A stretch of 64,000 nt of DNA from Phycisphaeraceae bacterium. GTDB taxonomy: Bacteria; Planctomycetota; Phycisphaerae; Phycisphaerales; SM1A02. Positions 28,720 to 37,084 of this stretch are shown piece by piece. A program made the position numbers and the translations under genes. Below the pieces are notes generated by a model. The model searched no databases. It saw only the letters and a list, made by a program, of their open reading frames with translations, and had not been told where the DNA came from. Within the stretch, counting starts at the first letter, position 1; every line of letters begins with the position of its first letter. Where the stretch lies: NCBI GenBank assembly GCA_019636755.1, contig JAHBWZ010000001.1, positions 186,001 to 250,000 on the forward strand, read 5' to 3'.

Positions 28720-29433
28720 ATGATGCGAGGCGTGACCATCAACAGTTCAGTCATCGTCAGCCTGGCGGCGATCACGGTGGCCGCGATCGGCGTGGTCGCC
28801 GCATTCGGGCCGGCCATGGGATCACTCCGGCTGCGTGAAGGCGACACGGGCGAGGTCCGGACTTCGCTCGAGAAGGCCGTGGCGCTGCACGACGCTCAGC
28901 AGGAACGCTACGCGGACCGCTTCGCCGGTCGTTCGATCTTCTACCGTCCGCCGGTCCGGCGACCGACGCCCCCACCCACCCGCGAGGTGGAACCGCCGGT
29001 GCTTCCGCCGCCGACGGTCGAGCCCCCTCCGGCGGTCGTCGTCCGTCCGGCAACCTACACCGGGCCCGGCATCCGCGCATTCGACGGTGACCGGGTCTGG
29101 TTCGCCAACGGTCTTCTGCTCGGCGAGGGTGAAGAAGCGGAGGGACTGCGCGTCCTCTCCGTCCAGGCACCGTGGTCCGCGGAAGTCTCGTACGCCGGAT
29201 GGACCGGGCCGGTCACCATCTTCCCCAGGTTCGATGAAGCCACTCACTTCCAGAGCGGCGTGCTCGCGGCGCGACGGACGCCGGGGATCATCGACGCCGA
29301 CGCCTCGGCGGCCTCCCGGGTCCCGGGGCGCCGGACGACGTCCACCCCGCCGAGAACGCCGACCGGACGAGCCACCGCCGCACCATCGCGAGGAAGTGCA
29401 CAGGAGGGGCAGGATCGCCCGCCCGATGAATAG
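28720..29433 (+). CDS. GspC-like protein
   Basis: The protein has 237 residues. An N-terminal membrane helix (VIVSLAAITVAAIGVVAAF) is followed by a Pro-rich linker (PPTREVEPPVLPPPTVEPPP) and a small domain at about 113-180 (RAFDGDRVWFANGLLLGEGE, GLRVLSVQAPWSAEVSYAG). This matches the helix-linker-HR layout of GspC, which joins the inner-membrane platform to the secretin, though no PDZ domain is present. The Ser/Thr/Arg-rich end looks disordered. It lies just before the secretin gene. Confidence 0.5.
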   Translation: MMRGVTINSSVIVSLAAITVAAIGVVAAFGPAMGSLRLREGDTGEVRTSLEKAVALHDAQQERYADRFAGRSIFYRPPVRRPTPPPTREVEPPVLPPPTVEPPPAVVVRPATYTGPGIRAFDGDRVWFANGLLLGEGEEAEGLRVLSVQAPWSAEVSYAGWTGPVTIFPRFDEATHFQSGVLAARRTPGIIDADASAASRVPGRRTTSTPPRTPTGRATAAPSRGSAQEGQDRPPDE

Positions 29434-29579
29434 TCCGGTGACCGATCGACGATCGGCCCGGCGCCTCCTGCTGCCGCCGCGCCCCGACACCCGGAACGGA
29501 ATCCACCCCTGACCATTGAGACACCCCGCTTTCGGGGAGAGGCGCCGCGGCGCCCGGCCACGGAACGAGACGAACGACG
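29434..29579 (+). other. Short gap before gspD with two hairpins
   Basis: CCCCG-CTTT-CGGGG (29524-29537) and GGCGCC-GC-GGCGCC (29541-29554) lie within 60 bp of the gspD start. They may affect translation or RNA stability. No clear promoter or Shine-Dalgarno was seen. Confidence 0.3.
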
Positions 29580-32249
29580 ATGAAGCTCGCCCCAACCACC
29601 CTCGCCATGTCCCTGACCGTCGCCGGTGCGGCGTTCTCCGTGTTCCTGCCGTCGGCTGCCGCGCAGGAGAACCGGCCCGATCCCGTCGTCCCGACGCGCT
29701 CCGATGCGCCGCTGGCGGCGCCGGTGTCCGCGCCGAACGGCGACGGCGCCGGGCAGTCGACGGGGCCGCGGAACCGACCGACCGCCGATGACCGGCCCGT
29801 CCAGCTCGGCTTCAACGATGTCGGTGTCGAGGAGACCTTCGGGTTCATCGCCACCGGGACCGGCAAGGTGGTGATGCCGGTCAACCTGACCTCGGTGCGC
29901 AACAAGCGCGTGACCCTGCTCACCGAGGCGCCCGTCTCGAGGGCGCGGGCCCTGGACCTGCTCTTCCAGGCCTTCCGCATCAACGGCGTCGGCGTCATCG
30001 AACTGCCCGAGATCATCATCGTCGGCCTGATCGATGACCTGGCGCAGATCAAGCAGGCCGAGGTGATCGATGCCGACGGAGACATCATGGCCCGCCTCGA
30101 CAAGGGCAACTTCGTCGTCAAGATGTACCGCATCCGCAACGTTCCCGCAGACGCGATCGCGCAGCACCTCCAGGAGGGCCTCCCCCCGTACGCGACCGTC
30201 ACGGTCGATCTCAACTCGAACCAGATCATCGTGTTCGGCGACATCGCGCTGTGCCAGCACTTCAACACGATCATCACGAACCTCGATGCGAGTTACCTGA
30301 AGCCGGAGACCAGGACCTTCCGGCTCCGGTACGCCGACGCGCAGGAGATCGCGAACCAGGTGCTGGATCTCTATGAGTCCAGCGGAACCGGAACCCGCCC
30401 TGCCGCGGCGCAGCGACCGGCACAGGCACGCGCGCCGGCCCGCCCCGGACAGGCCGCCCAGCCGCAGCAGCCCCGCGTGCCCGGACAGACGATCGGTCCG
30501 GAGATGGAACTGCGCGTCACGGTCAGCCCGCACATCAACAGCCTGACAGTCGTCGGCGAGCCGGCGGTCGTGCGCGAGGTCGGGCGCCTGATCCAGTATG
30601 AGTGGGACCTCCCGCGCGCGCCGGGCACGTCGCGGATCTTCACCCTGAAGTACACCGATCCGGTCAAGGTCGCGGACAAGCTGAACAGTCTCCTGGGGCA
30701 GTCCAGCGGCACGATCGGCGGGCGCACCGCCGGTGCCGGGGCACGGGCCGGCGGTGGCGGCACGACCGTCGACCAGGTGCTTTCCGGCATCTACCGTCTC
30801 GAGTCCTATCCGGACACCAACCAGATCCTCGTGTTCGCGAAGACCGAGGAGAGCCTCGACTTCCTCGCCTCCGTCATCCAGTCGCTCGACCGGCCGACGA
30901 CGATCGGCCTGCCGTTCGTCGTAGAGCTGAAGCATGCCAACGCCGTCGAGCTCGCTGAGCAGCTCAACGCGCTCCTGGCCGAGGCCGGCGCGGGCATGTC
31001 GATCCGCGCCCCCGACGAAGGACTCAGCGGTCCCTCGATCGACGGCGGCGCCGCCGCCGCCGGCGGCGCTTCCGGCCAGTCGAGCTCGCAGCAGCTCCAG
31101 TTTCCCTGGCAGCGCGGCGGTCAGCGCGCGAACGAACAGTCTCCGGAGTCGCCGCTGATCGGTCGTGTCCGCATCGTCCCGATCATCCGGCAGAACGCGC
31201 TGGCGATCCTGTGTCCCCGCCCGCAGGAGGAGTCCGTCCGCGAACTCATCGAGTTCTTCGACCGGCCCGGACGGCAGGTCATGATCTCCGTGATCCTCGC
31301 CGAACTGGTGCTCCAGGACAACTTCGCGCTCGGACTGCGCCTCAGCAGCAACAACTCCATCGCGTCATCCGCCACGCCCGACAACCTGTTCAGTTCGTCG
31401 GTCGGCATCCAGGGAAGCCAGACGGATTCCAGCACCCTCTCCCGCCTGTTTGACACCTCGGTCATCGATACCAACATCAGCCTGACCGCGGTCATCCAGG
31501 CGCTCAAGCAGGAGAACAACGCCCGGATCATCCAGCAGCCGGTCGTCTTCACGGCGGACAACCGCGAGGCGTACTTCTTCGACGGCCAGGACATCCCGTT
31601 CATCTCCCAGACGACGATCAACAGCCAGGGACAGCCCACGGACTCGTTCGAGTACCGCGAGGTCGGCGTGCTCCTCAACGCGCGGCCCCGGATCACGCGC
31701 ACCCGGGACATCGACCTCGAACTGAAGCTGGAGCTTTCCGCGACCGTCCCGGGCCAGACGCTCTTCGGGGGTGCCATCATCGACAAGCGCGTGACGACGA
31801 CCCGGGTCATCATCAAGAACGGCCAGACCATCGTGCTCTCCGGCATCCTGAAGGAGTCCGAGACCAAGGTCCGGCGGAAGGTCCCGTTCCTCGGGGACAT
31901 TCCGATCATCGGCGAACTCTTCACGTCGCGCGAAGACCAGCTGCGCACCAGCGAACTCATCGCGTTCATCACGCCGATCGTGGTCGACAACCCGGAAGAG
32001 AACGACGTGAACTTCCAGGAGTCCTGGCGCAACCGGCTCGACGACCTGATCCGCCCGCTGGACGAACAGTTCCGGGAGTACCGCCGTGATCCCGCGCGGT
32101 ACCGGCGGCAGATGGAGCGTGACTCGGAGCTGCGCGAGCAGCTGCAGCGGCTGGAGGCGATGGAAGAGCAGAGCCGCCGCGGCATGGCGGCGCCGGCGCC
32201 GGCCGACACGATCTTCGAGGAGATCATCGATGCGCCACCGCCGCGGTGA
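29580..32249 (+). CDS. gspD: Type II secretion secretin GspD
   Basis: The protein has 889 residues with a signal peptide ending LPSAAAQE. N0/N1-type domains follow (VQLGFNDVGVEETFGFIATG, VTLLTEAPVSRARALDLLFQ, KMYRIRNVPADAIAQHLQEG, IFTLKYTDPVKVADKLNSLL, VELKHANAVELAEQLNALLA), with Gly/Ala-rich linkers between. The C-terminal secretin domain is clear: QVMISVILAELVLQDNFALG, REVGVLLNARPRITRTRDID, VTTTRVIIKNGQTIVLSG and RRKVPFLGDIPIIGELF. The last 80 residues are an Arg/Glu-rich coil. It forms the outer-membrane channel of the system. Confidence 0.93.
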   Translation: MKLAPTTLAMSLTVAGAAFSVFLPSAAAQENRPDPVVPTRSDAPLAAPVSAPNGDGAGQSTGPRNRPTADDRPVQLGFNDVGVEETFGFIATGTGKVVMPVNLTSVRNKRVTLLTEAPVSRARALDLLFQAFRINGVGVIELPEIIIVGLIDDLAQIKQAEVIDADGDIMARLDKGNFVVKMYRIRNVPADAIAQHLQEGLPPYATVTVDLNSNQIIVFGDIALCQHFNTIITNLDASYLKPETRTFRLRYADAQEIANQVLDLYESSGTGTRPAAAQRPAQARAPARPGQAAQPQQPRVPGQTIGPEMELRVTVSPHINSLTVVGEPAVVREVGRLIQYEWDLPRAPGTSRIFTLKYTDPVKVADKLNSLLGQSSGTIGGRTAGAGARAGGGGTTVDQVLSGIYRLESYPDTNQILVFAKTEESLDFLASVIQSLDRPTTIGLPFVVELKHANAVELAEQLNALLAEAGAGMSIRAPDEGLSGPSIDGGAAAAGGASGQSSSQQLQFPWQRGGQRANEQSPESPLIGRVRIVPIIRQNALAILCPRPQEESVRELIEFFDRPGRQVMISVILAELVLQDNFALGLRLSSNNSIASSATPDNLFSSSVGIQGSQTDSSTLSRLFDTSVIDTNISLTAVIQALKQENNARIIQQPVVFTADNREAYFFDGQDIPFISQTTINSQGQPTDSFEYREVGVLLNARPRITRTRDIDLELKLELSATVPGQTLFGGAIIDKRVTTTRVIIKNGQTIVLSGILKESETKVRRKVPFLGDIPIIGELFTSREDQLRTSELIAFITPIVVDNPEENDVNFQESWRNRLDDLIRPLDEQFREYRRDPARYRRQMERDSELREQLQRLEAMEEQSRRGMAAPAPADTIFEEIIDAPPPR

Positions 32250-33582
32250 CCGCGGTTGCGGGCCGCGGTCGTTCCGCCGGATCCCGGTACGCCGCCCGCG
32301 CACCGTCGCCCTCACACGCGCTGCGACGCGGGTCGGCCTCCTCGCTGTCCTCGGCGCGGCTTCGCTGCTGAGCACCGGGTGCGTCACCGAAGCAGACCCG
32401 AGGTTTGCATCCGGGCCCGGGGCCGGGCGATCCTCCGGACGGGCGCCCGTGTCGTCCACCGGGGCGGGAACCACGGAGGTTCCCCGGCTGCCCGACGGGC
32501 CGATCGGGGCGCGAGTCGACGACGTCCGCTCGCTCGAGGTCCGGCTCGCGCTCCAGCCGCTCGGTGCCATTCCGCATGACGGCTTTACGCTCCCGCTGGT
32601 GCGCCCCGATGGTCGCCGCATCGCGGCCGCGACCGGGTTCGCGCCGGAGTGGTCCACGGTGCTGGCGGAGCGTGGCGCGTCGCTCCCGGCCGGATCACAG
32701 ATCGAGGTGCTCCACGTCCCGGCGCCGCAGCCCGCCGGCCCGGCGCGGTCCGGCCCGCCGCCGGAGGTGACCCCTGCGTTCGCGATCCGTGAACCCCTGC
32801 TGCTCGGCCGGTTCTGCAACGATCAGGGCTTCCTCGTCGAGTCTCCCAGGCCCAGCGGCGCCCGGTGGATCGGTCTGGCCGACTGGGACACGGGCGCCGT
32901 CACCTGGCTGGTCGCCGACGACTCGCGCGTCAGCGCGTTCGCCGCGCTCGGCCCCGGTGGCCTGCTTGCGTGGTCGAGTCGCGCGATCGACAGCGAGAAC
33001 TTCGAATTGCACGTCCGCGCCGGGACCGAGCAGTGGCGACTCGCCACCGGCCAGCGTTCCTGGCTGCTGCCTGTCTGGTCCGGTCGCGGCGCCGGACTGT
33101 TCGCACTCGTGGTGGACAACGGCCGGATCGAGGCGGTTCACATGGACGCGGGCAGCGAGTCGGCCGCGCTCCGCTCCGTCCGCCGGCTGCCGCTCGCGGC
33201 GAGCGGTGCGACCGTGGAGACGGCGTACCAGGCGGTCGTCGGCGCCATCGGCCACCTCGACGACCGCGGCATCGAGCAGCTCTTCTTCGTGCACCCCGGC
33301 AGCGGACGACCGTCGATCTGGAGACCGAACGAGAACCTTCTCGCGCTGGATGCGACGGCGATCACCGCGGCACCCGACCCGCGCAGCCCGGACATCGCGC
33401 TGGTGACGACACGGACGCAGCTCCAGCGGCAGAGCCTGACCCGCGCGCGCGATCGCGAGGACCTGCTTCGAGGCCTGCACGTGGTCCGGTCCGCCGATCC
33501 GCGGACCGGAGAGTGCATTCTGCTGGAGCCGGGCGAAGGCCGCATGGGCGTGGTGCGGCTCATCCTTCTCCCGGTGGACTGA
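32230..33582 (+). CDS. Predicted lipoprotein at the end of the secretion operon
   Basis: From ATG 32230 (20-bp overlap with gspD) the protein has 450 residues. A long basic start is followed by GLLAVLGAASLLSTGC, a lipobox. The body is strand-rich and propeller-like (GFLVESPRPSGARWIGLADW, FELHVRAGTEQWRLATGQRS, VVRLILLPVD). I do not recognise the family. A lipoprotein translated with the secretin could act as a pilotin or assembly factor; this is inferred from position only. Confidence 0.6.
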   Translation: MRHRRGDRGCGPRSFRRIPVRRPRTVALTRAATRVGLLAVLGAASLLSTGCVTEADPRFASGPGAGRSSGRAPVSSTGAGTTEVPRLPDGPIGARVDDVRSLEVRLALQPLGAIPHDGFTLPLVRPDGRRIAAATGFAPEWSTVLAERGASLPAGSQIEVLHVPAPQPAGPARSGPPPEVTPAFAIREPLLLGRFCNDQGFLVESPRPSGARWIGLADWDTGAVTWLVADDSRVSAFAALGPGGLLAWSSRAIDSENFELHVRAGTEQWRLATGQRSWLLPVWSGRGAGLFALVVDNGRIEAVHMDAGSESAALRSVRRLPLAASGATVETAYQAVVGAIGHLDDRGIEQLFFVHPGSGRPSIWRPNENLLALDATAITAAPDPRSPDIALVTTRTQLQRQSLTRARDREDLLRGLHVVRSADPRTGECILLEPGEGRMGVVRLILLPVD

Positions 33583-33599
33583 TCGCATCGCGCGGGACG

Positions 33600-33914
33600 C
33601 TCAGCGCGCCGTCCCGTGCCGGTGGCGGTGTTCCGCGGCATCGCCGCCGCGCAGGAGGCCGGCGGCCTCAACGCGGAGGATCACGCCGAGCGCAAAGACG
33701 TCCGCACGCACGTCAGCCACGCCGCCCGACCGCTGTTCCGGGCTCATGTACCGGCGCGTACCGAAGCAGGCGGACGCGCTCCGGGATCGGCAGAGCGTGC
33801 CTCCGGCTCCAGGTGGGCCGATCAGCGCCGTCGATCAGGTCCATCACGAGGTACGGACGCCCGTCCGGCACCGATACCGATGCGCCGGACCAGCGTGTAG
33901 CGATCGATCGTCGA
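33600..33914 (-). pseudogene. Relic of a Ser/Thr protein kinase
   Basis: Three fragments of one kinase lie in order but in different frames on the minus strand. IDRYTLVRRIGIGAG (near 33911) matches the glycine-rich loop start. DGRPYLVMDLIDG with ALPIPERVRLL (about 33870-33770) matches the hinge region. RRYMSPEQRSGGVADVRAD and VFALGVIL (about 33765-33680) match the activation segment and helix F. The catalytic HRDLK and DFG blocks and most of the N-lobe are missing. It directly follows a sigma-factor relic, the same order as the intact modules at 36410 and 57112. Confidence 0.75.
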
Positions 33915-34545
33915 ACCGCTCTGATCCGACGGGTCATCGATGTGCCCGTCGTCGGCGGCCGCGGCCATCCGGAAGATTTCCGCGAGGTCCGCCAGCGGAT
34001 CATCCGGGCCACCGCCGGAGGACTCGGCCAGGAGCGCGCGTATCGCCTCGCGCAGATCCTGCTCCACCGTCACGGATCCGATCCCCAGGATCTCCGCGAC
34101 CTCGACGGTCGTCCGGTCCATGAACACGCGCAGCGTCAGCACCTGCGCCTGCCGGGGATTCGCCTCCGCGAACCGCGTCAGTGCCTCGTCGATCCCATCA
34201 CGCAGGGGCCGGCGTTCCGCGATGTCCGGCGGACCCTCGCCGTCCGCCGCCACGTCGGGCGCGAGCACGCCGCCGCGGCACCCGCCCCCCCCGCTTCACC
34301 CGCGCCCGCGTGCGGAGACAGTCGACCACGATCTGCATGCACCGGATCGATGCCACCGCCATCATGTGCCCGGCATCGCGGAACGGCTGCCGCTGACGGA
34401 GCAGTTCCATGCACAGGTCATCGGCGTGGACCGTCGGTGATCCGGTGAACGTGTCCGGGTTCCGACCGGTCAGGCGGGCCATCCGCGCCACCGATCCCCG
34501 GACAGTCTGCCCGTGCACGGCCCGCCGGACCTCACCGGGCCTCAC
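33915..34545 (-). pseudogene. ECF sigma factor broken by a homopolymer frameshift
   Basis: The GTG at 34545 overlaps the mgtE stop (GTGA). The first frame gives VHADDLCMELLRQRQ, GHMMAVASIRCMQIVVDCLR and RVKRGG, matching regions 2 of the kinase-linked ECF sigma factors. The second frame, entered at a run of eight C (34285-34292), gives GIDEALTRFAEANPRQAQVL and TTVEVAEILGIGSVTVEQDL, which is region 4. Removing one base from the run restores one reading frame. Beyond region 4 the frame runs on into the kinase relic without a stop. The single-base break could be real, slippage-prone, or a sequencing error; the decayed kinase behind it favours true decay. Confidence 0.75.
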
Positions 34546-35852
34546 GCGCCGAGCGCGCCCCTGAACATCAGCGCAAGCGAGAGGAACGCGAGGAAGCCGA
34601 TGATGTCCGTCACCGTGGTGAGAATGATGCTCGAACACTGCGCCGGATCCAGTCGCAATGACTTCATGATCAGTGGAATCGATGCACCGGCAAGTCCCGC
34701 GAAGAGCAGGTTCACCACCATGCCCAGTGCCACGACGATGCCCAGCATCGGGCTTCCGTACCAGAGCCATGCGATCAGCCCGGTCACCGCGCCGGTGACG
34801 ATGCCGTTGATCAGCCCGAGCAGCGCCTCCTTCCCCACGAGCCGCATGCGCCGCCTCTTCGGGATTTCGCGCATCACCAGGCCGCGCATGACGATCGCCA
34901 GCGACTGGGCGCCGGCATTCCCGCCCTGTCCGGCGATGACCGGAAGAAACACCGCCAGCACCGTCAGCTGCGCGATCAGTCCCTCGAACGCCGCCACGAC
35001 CGCCGCTGCCATGAACGCGGTGAGCAGGTTGACATGCAGCCATGGCAGTCGCTTGCGCAGCGAGAACCCGATCGGCGAGAATACCCGCTCATCACCGCCC
35101 GCACCGACCATCCGGAGCAGGTCCTCCGTCGCCTCCCTCTGGACCTCCGCAAGCAGGTCCTCGGCCTTGACGATGCCCAGCATGTGCCCCTCCGCATCCA
35201 CGACCGGGGCGGCGAAGTAGCGTCGCCTGGCGAGCTGTCGTGCGGCATCCTCCCTGCCGGTGAACGACGGCAGACTGAAGACATCACGGATCATGATCCT
35301 GCTGAGCAATGACTCCTCCGGTGCCAGCATCAGGCTGTGCATGTTCAGCACACCGCGGAGTACGCCATCGTCGTCGATCACGTACACGTAGGAGGACGGC
35401 ATTCCGGTCCGTGACATCGCCCGGATCTTGCGGACCGCCTCCTCGGCCGTCATGGTGTCATGGAAGGCCAGGAAGTGCGTCGACATCATCCGGCCCACGC
35501 TGTCTGCCGGGTAGGTCAGCTGGTCCTGCACATCACGGCGGAGCGACTCGGACAGGTGCGGCAGCAGCCGCTCGCGCACGTCGGCCGGGAGCTGCATGAG
35601 GATGGCGGCGGCCTGCCGTGGATCGAGTCGATTGGTCACGGACGCCACGATCTCCGCATCGACCACGCCGAGCAGTGCGGCGGCATAGCGCGCCTGCAGG
35701 TGCGGAAGCAGCGCGGCAGCCAGCGGCGCCGGCAGTGCGCGGATGGCTCCCATCGCATCATCTTCACTCATCGCTTCCAGCTGGTGGGCGGCGAGGCGGG
35801 GATTCGCCCGGATGAGGGGTGCCAGCAGGCGCAGCAGCGGCTCATCGCTCAT
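34542..35852 (-). CDS. mgtE: Magnesium transporter MgtE
   Basis: The protein has 436 residues. The MgtE N domain (LPADVRERLLPHLSESLRRD), two CBS domains (DSVGRMMSTHFLAFHDTMTA, ESLLSRIMIRDVFSLPSFTG) and five membrane helices are present. The pore motif PVIAGQGGNAGAQS and the late helix LDPAQCSSIILTTVTDIIGF are typical. MgtE is a Mg2+-selective channel gated by its CBS/N domains. A -10-like TAGACT is 6 bp before the ATG, so a leaderless message is likely. Its stop overlaps the GTG of the sigma relic. Confidence 0.93.
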   Translation of the reverse strand: MSDEPLLRLLAPLIRANPRLAAHQLEAMSEDDAMGAIRALPAPLAAALLPHLQARYAAALLGVVDAEIVASVTNRLDPRQAAAILMQLPADVRERLLPHLSESLRRDVQDQLTYPADSVGRMMSTHFLAFHDTMTAEEAVRKIRAMSRTGMPSSYVYVIDDDGVLRGVLNMHSLMLAPEESLLSRIMIRDVFSLPSFTGREDAARQLARRRYFAAPVVDAEGHMLGIVKAEDLLAEVQREATEDLLRMVGAGGDERVFSPIGFSLRKRLPWLHVNLLTAFMAAAVVAAFEGLIAQLTVLAVFLPVIAGQGGNAGAQSLAIVMRGLVMREIPKRRRMRLVGKEALLGLINGIVTGAVTGLIAWLWYGSPMLGIVVALGMVVNLLFAGLAGASIPLIMKSLRLDPAQCSSIILTTVTDIIGFLAFLSLALMFRGALGA

Positions 35853-35858
35853 GCGCGC

Positions 35859-35864
35859 AGTCTA
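35859..35864 (-). promoter_or_regulatory. -10-like TAGACT, 6 nt before the mgtE ATG
   Basis: On the minus strand TAGACT (35864-35859) is followed by six bases and the ATG at 35852. No -35 match was found. Confidence 0.45.
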
Positions 35865-36409
35865 CCCGGCGGTCGAGCGCCCCCCGCCGGACCGCGCGCA
35901 GCGCGGATACGCCGTGACGGCGCCTGCCCTGCGCGGCGGTTCTCCGCGGGCGCGCCGTCCGACCCGGACCTCGCCCCGGCGGAACCGACCGGGCCCCGTC
36001 TTCGCGGCGCGGGCCCTTTGAACGCCGGCCATCGCGGGGTGTGCGCGACATGCACGGACGCTGCATCGCGAGCCGCGCGGTCACCCGCGGCGCCGATCCC
36101 GTCGACCACCCCGGATCGTCCGCACCGCGCCCAGGTGCGACGCCCGGGTGCGCCGGTCCGGCCGTCGCGGAGACCCGCGGCGCATCGTTATCGGAGCCGG
36201 AGCACCGCGGTCGGCCACGGACCCCGTCCGCCCCTGCGCCGCGTGCACTGCGCCGCCGGCCGGCCGCGGACACCACGCGCTTCGAATGCACGCATCGGGC
36301 GGGATGATGGATCGCCGCGGAACTGCCGGTACGATGGCGTCCGCCACAGGCTCGGCAGAACGAAACGAAGGGACTCGGATCCGCAGACGCGACGGCCGGA
36401 ACGGACGGG
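35865..36409. other. Gene-free region between divergent mgtE and the sigma factor gene
   Basis: About 545 bp of very GC-rich DNA. Open frames in it have no recognisable protein features. TACGAT (36330-36335) might be a -10 for the sigma gene but lacks a -35. No RNA gene, repeat or terminator was recognised. Confidence 0.4.
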
Positions 36410-37084
36410 ATGGAAGGGACCGACGACGAAGACGTGCAGCCGGCGGATCGGGAGCCCCACGACGCCGATCCGCTCAAGGCACGAGTCACCCGGCTCCTCG
36501 AAGCCGCCGCCGGCCACGGCGGTGCCGGTGGCGGAGACGATGCCACGGCGCAGGCCGCCGTCACTGAACTCCTGCCGCTGGTCTATCAGCAGCTTCGGGC
36601 GATGGCGCAGCAGCGCATGCAGGATCAGCGGAGAGATCACACGCTCCAGGCGACCGCGCTCGTGCACGAGGCGTACGCCCGGCTGGTGGGAAGGCAGGAT
36701 GTCCGATGGGAAAGCCGCGCGCACTTCTTCTTTGCCGCCGCGCGGGCGATGCAGGACATCCTGGTCGAACATGCGCGCGCCCGGGGACGCCTCAAGCGGG
36801 GAGGCGACGGCCATGGCTCGCCGGCCCGCCGTGTACCGCTCAACGTGGCGGACCTGGCTGCAGACGTGGACGGCGATGACATCCTGTCGCTCTCCGACGC
36901 GGTGCGCGTCCTGGAGGCGGAGCAGCCGGACGTGGCAGACGTAGTCCGGCTCCGCTTCTATGCCGGGCTGACCACGGAACAGGTCGCCGCCGCACTCGAC
37001 ATCTCGGACCGGCAGGTACGCCGCACCTGGGCGTATGGCCGGGCCTGGCTTTTCCGGCGCGTCCGGATGCAGCAGGACGCATGA
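36410..37084 (+). CDS. ECF sigma factor of the planctomycete kinase-linked type
   Basis: The protein has 224 residues. Region 2 shows LVYQQLRAMAQQRMQ, LQATALVHEAYARLV and HFFFAAARAMQDILVEHARA with RLKRGGDG; region 4 shows VADVVRLRFYAGLTTEQVAA and ISDRQVRRTWAYGRAWL. This is the TIGR02999-like group common in planctomycetes. It directs RNA polymerase to a target set not shown here. Its stop overlaps the ATG of the kinase gene (ATGA), so the kinase is probably its partner, perhaps controlling it by phosphorylation as reported for some kinase-linked ECF groups. Confidence 0.88.
   Translation: MEGTDDEDVQPADREPHDADPLKARVTRLLEAAAGHGGAGGGDDATAQAAVTELLPLVYQQLRAMAQQRMQDQRRDHTLQATALVHEAYARLVGRQDVRWESRAHFFFAAARAMQDILVEHARARGRLKRGGDGHGSPARRVPLNVADLAADVDGDDILSLSDAVRVLEAEQPDVADVVRLRFYAGLTTEQVAAALDISDRQVRRTWAYGRAWLFRRVRMQQDA

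Noticed and set aside
34198-34900. A separate gene overlapping mgtE in another frame
   Set aside because: Only the part after 34545 has sigma-factor sense; the rest is a frame shadow of mgtE.
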